Shown here: piece by piece, positions 1 through 6,280 of the stretch
Position numbering within the stretch: position 1 is the stretch's first letter
How the letters are laid out: each line of letters starts with the position of its first letter
Source: Lewinella sp. W8
GTDB taxonomy: Bacteria; Bacteroidota; Bacteroidia; Chitinophagales; Saprospiraceae
DNA: 64,000 nt
Reading direction: 5' to 3'
Assembly: GCF_004375085.3 (NCBI RefSeq)
Contig: NZ_SNAQ03000002.1
Location: forward strand, 310,001-374,000
Translations under genes and position numbers: made by a program
The notes under the pieces: model-generated
What the model was told of the DNA's origin: nothing
Database searches by the model: none
The model's input: the letters and a program-made list of their open reading frames with translations, nothing else

Positions 1-86
1 CGCCCTGCTCCCTCAAAACGGCACTTTACACCCAAAATCCATAAATCACTATTTACCAAAGAATTAGCAAAACATGACATATTTGG

Positions 87-117
87 CTTATGTGTAGCCT
101 TATGTTTCACCTTATGT
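87..117 (+). repeat. Three CTTATGT repeats with 12-bp period upstream of integrase
   Basis: The heptamer CTTATGT occurs at 87-93, 99-105 and 111-117, exactly 12 bp apart, 49 bp before the integrase start. GTTATGT at 8792-8798, near the other end of the element, shares six of the seven bases. Phased short direct repeats beside attP commonly bind the integrase arm domain or an excisionase; that role is an inference. They could equally be operator sites for the integrase promoter. Confidence 0.6.
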
Positions 118-165
118 AAATCGGGTACACTTACCACTAACTTAGAGGCAGCAAAAAGAAAAACC

Positions 166-1440
166 ATGCCGCCGCGCCCGAACTTTTATTTAGAACGCCC
201 GAAGCCAGGAAAGCCTACCGCAATATCGCTTCACTTCAATTGGAGCGGGGCGCAACTTCGGATGAGTACGAAGGAATATGTTTTACCTGAACATTGGGAT
301 AAGAAGACCCACCGGATAAAGGAAAAATTCACCGATATAAACCCTGACTACATCGAAGTAAACCGGGTGCTCGATGAACTGGCAATGTTTGTCACCAATA
401 CTTACAACAAGTTTCGCCGCGAACGGAAATTAGTTGAACTAACCCCCGAAGTATTGAAGCGGTACTTAGTTGCCTATCGGCAAGGCCGAACCGATGGACA
501 GCCAGCCGAACCTGTTTTGGATTACTACCGCCGATACATGGAAGACCGGCTAAGGAGTTCCTTAAAGGCAAGCACCACCGACAGCGAAATGGTTAGCCTA
601 AACCTTTTTGAACGTTTCGCCGCCACCCTACCGGGCGAACTCCATTTTGAGCAAGTAACGCTTCGCTTATTTGAACGTTACCGGGATTGGTTTTGGAACA
701 ATACAGATACCGGGGATTCGACTATCCACAAGCACCTAAAGCGATTCCGCCAAATGTGCTCCCATGCCGCCGCAAGCGGTCAGGATATGGGGTGCGACGT
801 GAACGCCATTAAATTAGCCTCGCAACTTCGTTTAAGCCCCGCAGCAAAGGAAACCATTGCACTATACACCGAAGAATTACAAGCCCTTCACCAGTTGGAT
901 TTATCCTCCAAGCCTCACTTAGAGAAGGTCCGGGACTTGTTTGTTTTTTTCTGTCACATCGGACTACGTTTCAACCGGTGGAAAGAAGTTGGCCCGGACA
1001 ATTTCACCGTGAAGGATGGAACGTATTACCTAGACATTTATACCCAAAAAGGAAAGGCAAAACGGGTCATCATTCCGTTGGATCCTATGGCCGTAGAGAT
1101 TGGTAAGAAGTACGGATTCAAGCCACCAAACATTACCGGCCAAGTATTCAACCGACAAATAAAAGAAGTTTGTCTTCTCGCTGGATTCACGGAGGAGATA
1201 CGGCAAGTGAAGCAGATTAAGGGCCGGTCGGAAATCTTATCTACTCCTAAATATCAATTGGTTAGCACTCACACGGCCCGCCGATCATTCGCAACGTCTG
1301 CCTATGAAGCGGGCCTTCCCGTCCGGGACATTATGGCCCTTACCGGCCACAGTCAGGAAAAAACGCTTATGCGATATATCCGGGAAGACCCCCGACGGAA
1401 CGCAGAGCGTATTGCAAAACATAACCGATTCAATAAATAA
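166..1440 (+). CDS. Tyrosine recombinase/integrase
   Basis: Site-specific recombinase of the Bacteroidota phage/transposon integrase type, expected to integrate and excise this element at the adjacent tRNA-Asp. The 424-residue protein has an arm-binding N-terminal domain (about 1-85), a SAM-like core-binding domain (about 115-205) and a catalytic domain (about 230-410). The catalytic set is visible: Arg268 in GLR, Lys295 in the beta hairpin, His369-x-x-Arg372, His395 in TGHS and the nucleophile Tyr404 in MRYIRE. Length and domain order are normal and it appears intact. The only feasible start is the ATG in AAAACCATGCCG. A 57-codon gene follows after 2 bp, suggesting co-transcription. Confidence 0.95.
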   Translation: MPPRPNFYLERPKPGKPTAISLHFNWSGAQLRMSTKEYVLPEHWDKKTHRIKEKFTDINPDYIEVNRVLDELAMFVTNTYNKFRRERKLVELTPEVLKRYLVAYRQGRTDGQPAEPVLDYYRRYMEDRLRSSLKASTTDSEMVSLNLFERFAATLPGELHFEQVTLRLFERYRDWFWNNTDTGDSTIHKHLKRFRQMCSHAAASGQDMGCDVNAIKLASQLRLSPAAKETIALYTEELQALHQLDLSSKPHLEKVRDLFVFFCHIGLRFNRWKEVGPDNFTVKDGTYYLDIYTQKGKAKRVIIPLDPMAVEIGKKYGFKPPNITGQVFNRQIKEVCLLAGFTEEIRQVKQIKGRSEILSTPKYQLVSTHTARRSFATSAYEAGLPVRDIMALTGHSQEKTLMRYIREDPRRNAERIAKHNRFNK

Positions 1441-1442
1441 CC

Positions 1443-1616
1443 ATGCCGACAGAAACCATATCCGAAGTGCTCGAAGCCTTCAACGCAGAAATGACGCCCA
1501 TCCCCACAGGCCCAATTACCGCAGAGGAAAAGCTCGCCCTACTCAAAGAAGACAGGCAGAAACTGCGCGCCCTGGTGGATAAGCTAAGCAAGCTAGTCAA
1601 GCAAGCGGAAGCCTAA
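1443..1616 (+). CDS. Small helical protein, 57 aa, downstream of integrase
   Basis: A 57-codon reading frame starts 2 bp after the integrase stop codon and ends just before a hairpin. The product has a proline-containing N-terminal half (MTPIPTGPIT) and a charged amphipathic C-terminal helix rich in Lys, Leu and Glu, of coiled-coil type. No family is recognised. Tight spacing after the integrase and the terminator-like structure directly behind it argue that it is the last gene of an int transcript, possibly a recombination directionality or accessory factor; that is only positional inference. Confidence 0.6.
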   Translation: MPTETISEVLEAFNAEMTPIPTGPITAEEKLALLKEDRQKLRALVDKLSKLVKQAEA

Positions 1617-1625
1617 AAACAAAAA

Positions 1626-1667
1626 ACCCCGCCGGTGCAAATGCCTGGAAGCTTCACCGAGCGGGGT
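1626..1667 (+). terminator. GC-rich stem-loop after the integrase unit
   Basis: ACCCCGCCGGTG pairs with CACCGAGCGGGGT (one bulged base) around a 17-nt loop, directly after the 57-aa gene. On the plus strand no U-run follows, but on the minus strand the stem is followed by TTTTTTGTTTTT, so it would work better as a minus-strand or bidirectional terminator. It separates the integrase unit from the next gene. Confidence 0.5.
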
Positions 1668-1695
1668 AATTCACTTAATGTAAATCTTAACAAAG

Positions 1696-3129
1696 ATGCG
1701 TCTTTTAAAATCAATCCCAAAGAATCGGGAGTTCTACAATGAGCACGGCCGCAACCTTAGAGCCTTTGCCCTTATCGCTAACATCGGTCAACTGCTTTCG
1801 GCCGCGTCCCTATCGCTGGCTGTTTATACCCTGCTTTCTGATGCCATAGCGGGCCGGGGATTAACCCTCGCAAGTACAATCATTGCCACCGCTGCCGTCC
1901 TGGTGGGGATCTTCATCGAACTGGCAAACCGTATGTTAGCCCGCCCAGCAATTCGCCCCGCCGTTGTCCGCAATCAGTTTGCAGACGACCCCGAGCAACG
2001 CAAGCGGCACCGACTACTCACAAGGTTCAGCCGTTTAGGTTTGGTAGTCGTTGGCTCCCTTTCCTTTGGTCTTTCCTATATGGGGAGCATGGACGCCGGG
2101 GAACTGATTACCGACCAACCGCCCGCCCCCGCCCTGGATAGCTTGGCCCTGGTGTTTCAAGCCGATACCGCCGCCCTGTTAGCCCCCTACCGGATACGCG
2201 CCCAGGCAGCGAACGAAGAATTTACCGCGACCGCCGCCGCAAAGGAAAAAGCCGCCCAGGATTACGCCGGATGCGCCGCCAGGGGGAACGGTTGGTGCAA
2301 GAAGAAACAACGGGCAATACTCGCAGAAATAGACGCCGCCCGCGCTGCCTATAACGCCACCTTAGCCACTATTGCCACCGAACGGGGAAAAGCATTAGCC
2401 CAGGCCATTAAAAGCCGTGACGCCGCCAACAATGAAGAACGGCAACGGGTGGCCGAGCTGACGATGGAAGCCGAAACCAAGAGTAAATCTAACGGGTACA
2501 TTTTCGCCGTTGTCACCGCTTCGGGGCAATTGGTTTTCTACCTGATGTTTTACCTGATCTTACAGATAACCGCCGGTAGCGAAATAGAGGAGGAGCTACA
2601 ACCAAATGAGTTCAATAATCTACCGTCCGTTACTGCCGACCTAAAGGCACTTATTAGCCACCGGGTAGAACGTGGAGCACGGCGATTGATAGCCCGGACC
2701 TTTGGGGAGCGTGACCGCCTGGAAGCCCCCCTACCCTACGTTAGCCTATACCAGGAGGAGGCCACCCCGCCGCCGGTTATCGCCAAGCGTGAACCAAGAT
2801 TTTACCAACGGTCCGAAGACCCGGCCACACACGAAACAACGGCCACCGCCCCGCGTGCCCTTTATAGCACACCAACCACACACGGCACACACGAACCACA
2901 CACGGCCACCGTACACACGAAAGCACCCTATATGAGTGCAGACCTACGGGAAGCAAAGCAACGGCTCAAACAGTACAAGAAGCGGCTGGGAGAGCACAAA
3001 CAGAAAGCCATAGCCCAGGAACGGAAGTACGGGGAAGTGAAGACCCGCACAGCCGATGCAATCACTAACAACCTGGAGAAGGTGGAGCAATGGAAGCAAC
3101 GGGTAAAAGCATTGAGCAATGAAGGGTAA
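1696..3129 (+). CDS. Four-TM protein with coiled-coil domain, unknown function
   Basis: A 477-residue membrane protein of no family that I recognise. Hydrophobic segments lie near residues 23-47, 58-76, 114-130 and 268-292. Between TM3 and TM4 is an Ala/Glu/Lys-rich helical region (about 150-265) with a short Cys-containing stretch (CAARGNGWCKKK). The C-terminal tail (about 295-477) contains a His/Thr-rich low-complexity stretch (residues about 375-412) encoded by CACACA-like DNA and ends in a basic coiled coil. It is the largest non-replication gene of the element and lies upstream of the capsid gene. A role in virion assembly, host envelope interaction or release is possible but not shown. 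A 27-codon gene overlaps its end, pointing to translational coupling. Confidence 0.75.
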   Translation: MRLLKSIPKNREFYNEHGRNLRAFALIANIGQLLSAASLSLAVYTLLSDAIAGRGLTLASTIIATAAVLVGIFIELANRMLARPAIRPAVVRNQFADDPEQRKRHRLLTRFSRLGLVVVGSLSFGLSYMGSMDAGELITDQPPAPALDSLALVFQADTAALLAPYRIRAQAANEEFTATAAAKEKAAQDYAGCAARGNGWCKKKQRAILAEIDAARAAYNATLATIATERGKALAQAIKSRDAANNEERQRVAELTMEAETKSKSNGYIFAVVTASGQLVFYLMFYLILQITAGSEIEEELQPNEFNNLPSVTADLKALISHRVERGARRLIARTFGERDRLEAPLPYVSLYQEEATPPPVIAKREPRFYQRSEDPATHETTATAPRALYSTPTTHGTHEPHTATVHTKAPYMSADLREAKQRLKQYKKRLGEHKQKAIAQERKYGEVKTRTADAITNNLEKVEQWKQRVKALSNEG

Positions 3130-3202
3130 GTTTTGGACCACCGCAGATAGTGTAGCCGTCCTGCTGCTGTTCGTTGTCCTGCTGCTGCTGCTGCATCAAT
3201 GA
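3119..3202 (+). CDS. 27-aa single-pass membrane microprotein
   Basis: ATG at 3119 lies inside the last codons of the 477-aa gene (the overlap ATGAAGGGTAA contains its stop in another frame) and opens a 27-codon frame ending TGA at 3200-3202. The product has a short basic N-terminus (MKGKFW), a few polar residues, then an almost uninterrupted run of Leu/Val (about residues 12-25) and ends HQ. The Leu run is encoded by CTGCTG repeats. The stop/start overlap suggests coupling to the membrane protein. Small hydrophobic peptides in phage-like elements can be holin-like, toxin-like or subunits of membrane complexes; nothing decides here. The CTG repeat could alternatively be simple low-complexity DNA. 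Confidence 0.5.
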   Translation: MKGKFWTTADSVAVLLLFVVLLLLLHQ

Positions 3203-3598
3203 CCGCCCGCCCATCTTCCTGGATAGTTTGGCAGGGACGTTAAATCCTAATGGGGTTAATCAGCATAGTGCAGGGTATAGTAATACTACACCCACTCGCG
3301 GAGCCACCTACACCACCGCCCGCCTAAAGAGAGATAACCCTTGCCCCATTAAGGTCTTTGGCGCTCTTTCAAATGTTTATCCACGACTCCACATCAATGA
3401 TATAAACGCGACTTTTTAGCTAAAAAAATTACAGATGAACTACCCACCCCGCCCGCCGCCAAGACCCCGAAAGGGCATTGTTTTCCGCAGCCACCTACGA
3501 TAATGTTTATCCGCGTCCAAACCACACGCAGACCGCTGATGAAAACCCGACCCCCCATAGCTAAAAAAGAGGGGGGGGGTACCTAAAAAAATGAGAAT
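3203..3598. other. Intergenic region with DnaA-box-like repeats, palindrome and G9 tract
   Basis: About 400 bp without a convincing gene. It holds two copies of AATGTTTATCCRCG (3372-3385, 3502-3515), which resemble the DnaA box TTATCCACA. It also has a perfect 14-bp palindrome TTTTTAGCTAAAAA (3413-3426), a second TAGCTAAAAAA at 3557-3567, and C6 at 3551-3556 that can pair with a run of nine G at 3571-3579, 19 bp before the next start codon. A plus-strand 81-codon frame (3174-3419) has no protein-like composition and is not called. Confidence 0.55.
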
Positions 3599-4180
3599 AT
3601 GAAACCAAGATTTTCCTTAAAGGACTTCCGGCAACTGGCAGAGCAGCTACAAACGGAACCGGATGTACCCCGCCTCCTGGACAACCTTGCGCTAACAAAG
3701 GAGGAGCTGGATTTACTGTACCTATTTACTGATAATTACCGTGAAGAAATATGGGGGCATGGGATGTGCTACGAAACGGAAGAAGCCTTACCCCATGTGC
3801 ACAGCGCAAGTGCTGTTTTGGCCCAGGTTTACGAATACAAGGAAGGTCATAAATACAGCGAGCGGGAGTACTACAATACGTGGACCTACGGGCATTATGC
3901 TATGTGGTATAAATACTTCCCAGATGACTTTAGTGGGATGACGATTGGAGAGGCCGGAAGAAAACTTGCAAAGGAATACGGCCATGACGAAAAGTGGGTT
4001 GCCAACTTTAGGAAAAGGGTGCCCAAGTATTCCACACCCAGCCAGCGGCAAAAGCACTCAAAAATCATTTACCAAATTCACTGGCGAGTGATTAGCCAGG
4101 GTATAGAAATTCCGACCGCTCTAAAAAATGATTTACACGCCCTTTGGAAGAAACATAAGAGAAAACGCACGGTACGATAG
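3599..4180 (+). CDS. Hypothetical protein, 193 aa
   Basis: No family recognised. The protein is soluble, acidic in its first half and strongly basic at the end (KKHKRKRTVR), rich in Tyr, Trp and His in the middle (residues about 50-115, e.g. YYNTWTYGHYAMWYKYF), and helical by composition. The basic tail suggests nucleic acid contact, but that is inference. Its start is 20 bp downstream of a nine-G homopolymer, so expression could be sensitive to slippage. It lies directly upstream of the RHH-like gene and the capsid gene and is probably in the same transcript. Confidence 0.65.
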   Translation: MKPRFSLKDFRQLAEQLQTEPDVPRLLDNLALTKEELDLLYLFTDNYREEIWGHGMCYETEEALPHVHSASAVLAQVYEYKEGHKYSEREYYNTWTYGHYAMWYKYFPDDFSGMTIGEAGRKLAKEYGHDEKWVANFRKRVPKYSTPSQRQKHSKIIYQIHWRVISQGIEIPTALKNDLHALWKKHKRKRTVR

Positions 4181-4232
4181 CAAATCGCATTGCGACAGCT
4201 CCCACCTTTGCAATGCAAGTAAATACAATCCA

Positions 4233-4631
4233 ATGCCTAAAGTAAATGCCGTTTTCAGAATGGATCCCCAGGACAAAGAATATGTCGAAGCGGAGGCCGC
4301 GTATCACAATATCACGCCTTCCACCTATCTGCGAATCCTAACAGCGTCTAGCGACCCGGATAAAGATTTAGTCGACCGTGTACGAACGCGCCACATCGTC
4401 AACGAACTAAACCGGATGGCCCTACCAACAGAGGGAGCACTTTCCGCAGTTAACGACGTGGAGCTGATGTATGCCATCGGAAAACTTTGTTCCTACACTT
4501 CCGCAATAATGACGTGCCGGTATTTGGGCCGAATTGCAGAAGCGAAAAAACTTGAACATGAACGCGCCGCCGTGGAATCCGATTTATACCGCCTGTTTGG
4601 GGCGGCCATGGAAGCGCAAAAGCATAACTAA
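4233..4631 (+). CDS. MobC/ribbon-helix-helix-like protein, 132 aa
   Basis: ATG at 4233 (MPKVNAVFRMDPQDKEYVEAEA) is preferred over an upstream in-frame ATG at 4128, which lies inside the preceding gene and would add 35 residues of unlikely sequence. The first 35 residues match the pattern of ribbon-helix-helix or MobC-type proteins: a beta strand (VNAVFRMD) followed by a helix with AAYHNITPSTYLRILT. The rest is helical with no recognised domain. Possible roles are relaxosome accessory factor, repressor of the element or origin-binding partner of the Rep protein. It sits 41 bp before the capsid gene. Family assignment is by pattern only. Confidence 0.6.
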   Translation: MPKVNAVFRMDPQDKEYVEAEAAYHNITPSTYLRILTASSDPDKDLVDRVRTRHIVNELNRMALPTEGALSAVNDVELMYAIGKLCSYTSAIMTCRYLGRIAEAKKLEHERAAVESDLYRLFGAAMEAQKHN

Positions 4632-4672
4632 CCCTATTAACAACAGCCTACGGGCTATAAAAACGAAACTAA

Positions 4673-5851
4673 ATGAGTGCAACTAAAATCCGAACGGAGA
4701 AAGAAATCAAAGAAGACCGTGCGGCCAAAGTAGCCGACCTGGAAGCCCTGGAAAACAAAGCCAGGGGAAGGGAAATGACTAACGAGGAGCAATTAAGGTT
4801 TAACCGCCTATTCACCGAAATCGAAGACTTAACCGGAGAATTGAAGCAGGGCCAACGTCGTAGACAGCTTTGGGCACAAGGGGCCGACCGTCAAGACGGA
4901 AGAACGCCCAACAGAGGCAGCCGTGTGGGGAGAAATTCCGCCCCCGCACTTCTTGGGGACATGGCTACTTCATTAGTAAGGGGTGAAATCAATCGCCGGG
5001 ACGGGTTAACCTTCAGCTCTAACAATCACATAATTGAAACGGACAACGTCCTAAGCAATATCGCTTACCAACTTTCCACCGAAAACCGTCTAACGGAACT
5101 AGGTGCAAGGTTGGAACCGATGGCAAACTATTCTGTGTTGCCCGTTGAGGAGCAACGAGCACAGGGGCAACATTGGACGTCCGGGGACCAAGTACAGGCC
5201 GATACCGCCATGGTAATGTCCGCCCGTGACATCGATCATAAGACCTTTGTTGCAATGGTCAAGGCTGATAAGAATTGGCTTATTGACGGTGGGGAACTTG
5301 CCCGCGACTACATTGGAACGTCTTTGGCCGCGACGATGAATGAGCAGTTAATTGCTTCGGTCCTTCACGGTAGCGCAGCAAACAAGCAGCCTGACGGGAT
5401 AGACAATACTGCCGGCATCCCCACGATTGACGCGGGTGGAGCAAGCGTAACCGACCACGGATTCCACCTGGACGCAGTTTCCGAGCTAATGTCGAAAAAC
5501 GTCCGCCGGGAAAATATCGGATACATCTACGGGAATAAAACCTTCCGACAAGTTGCTGGACTAACGGGGACTGATGGGCAGCCCCTGATGCCGCCCGCCG
5601 CCATTAGTGACCTTCGCCACTTCCACACGACAGCCGTGAAAGAAGACTACGGAGCCGGAAACGATCAAACCCGGATGTACTTCGGTGACTTCTCTAACCT
5701 TCTTGTTGCCCTTGGTGGCACGTTCCGTATGGAATTGGTGGAGAAATACGCAGATACCCTACAAACCGCCTTCCTGGTTTGGATGCGGTACGACATTCAA
5801 GTAATACGCCCTGACAACTTCGTAATTGTGGAGAACCTATCCACGACGTAA
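4673..5851 (+). CDS. HK97-fold phage major capsid protein
   Basis: Structural subunit of an icosahedral tailed-phage-type capsid (phage_capsid, HK97 family). The 392-residue length is typical. Residues about 8-65 form a charged coiled coil, the delta or scaffolding domain; a basic linker follows (about 60-90), then the HK97 fold from about 95 to 390, with recognisable P-domain text such as LARDYIGTSLAATMNEQLIASVLHG, an NKTFRQVAGLTGTDGQPL stretch and the terminal VWMRYDIQVIRPDNFVIVEN strand. No head protease, portal or terminase gene lies anywhere nearby, which is abnormal for a tailed phage: these genes are normally adjacent. A helper phage would have to supply them. Encapsulin is the main alternative for an isolated HK97-fold gene, but the N-terminal delta domain and the integrase/Rep context favour a capsid. 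Confidence 0.92.
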   Translation: MSATKIRTEKEIKEDRAAKVADLEALENKARGREMTNEEQLRFNRLFTEIEDLTGELKQGQRRRQLWAQGADRQDGRTPNRGSRVGRNSAPALLGDMATSLVRGEINRRDGLTFSSNNHIIETDNVLSNIAYQLSTENRLTELGARLEPMANYSVLPVEEQRAQGQHWTSGDQVQADTAMVMSARDIDHKTFVAMVKADKNWLIDGGELARDYIGTSLAATMNEQLIASVLHGSAANKQPDGIDNTAGIPTIDAGGASVTDHGFHLDAVSELMSKNVRRENIGYIYGNKTFRQVAGLTGTDGQPLMPPAAISDLRHFHTTAVKEDYGAGNDQTRMYFGDFSNLLVALGGTFRMELVEKYADTLQTAFLVWMRYDIQVIRPDNFVIVENLSTT

Positions 5852-5879
5852 AGACCTTTTTTCGATTCTCATTTAATAA

Positions 5880-6280
5880 GGGCCTGGACGGGGCGGGTTG
5901 GAAAGTCACCCGCCCCCGAAGGGATACCCACAAAGAAACTCCGAGCGGTGTCGGAATCAAGTTTACCCTTCTTGACCCGACGCGGCTCAGCCTATGGCAG
6001 AGCGGGGGCGGTAGCGTCTTCCTGGTTAGTACAGCCGCCCCCCTACCATAGAATTTAGCGGAACTGCTTTGGCCTAGACCGCGCATAAAAAGGGGATGCC
6101 GCCCGCAGGGTGGCAATAAAGAACTTGACTAGCTGGGGTTCACGAACGCCAATTCGCCCAGCTATCGAATAACTGCATTTTTCAACCGCCCTTGCGGGGC
6201 ATAAAAAAGCCCCGCCGTACGCCAATACGACAGGGCAAAATTCATTCATTATGTCTTGTGACATATCGAATAACTGTTAC
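5880..6280. other. Multi-hairpin region upstream of rep: candidate replication origin
   Basis: About 400 bp between capsid and rep genes with at least six inverted repeats. These are GGGGCGGGT/ACCCGCCCC (5890-5898/5908-5916); a nested pair CTATGG/CCATAG (5992-5997/6046-6051) enclosing GGGGGCGG/CCGCCCCC (6004-6011/6035-6042); GCCgCCC/GGGtGGC (6098-6114); AGCTGGG/CCCAGCT (6131-6137/6157-6163) with GTTC-AC-GAAC inside its loop; GCGGGGC/GCCCCGC (6194-6200/6209-6215); and ATGTC-TTGT-GACAT (6251-6264), which includes the rep start codon. The 13-mer TATCGAATAACTG is repeated at 6163-6175 and 6264-6276. Stem-loops with direct repeats next to a rolling-circle initiator gene are the usual layout of double- and single-strand origins. 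A 3' UTR or packaging signal is the alternative. Confidence 0.6.

Noticed and set aside
3174-3419. 81-codon plus-strand frame starting MSCCCCCIND
   Set aside because: Composition reflects CTG repeat and intergenic motifs (palindrome, DnaA-like box) rather than protein; the 27-codon frame overlapping the preceding gene explains the start of this stretch better.
4673-5851. Encapsulin nanocompartment instead of phage capsid
   Set aside because: Encapsulins lack the long N-terminal coiled-coil delta domain and usually have a cargo gene beside them; here an integrase, Rep and excisionase-like gene surround it. Kept as a minor alternative only.
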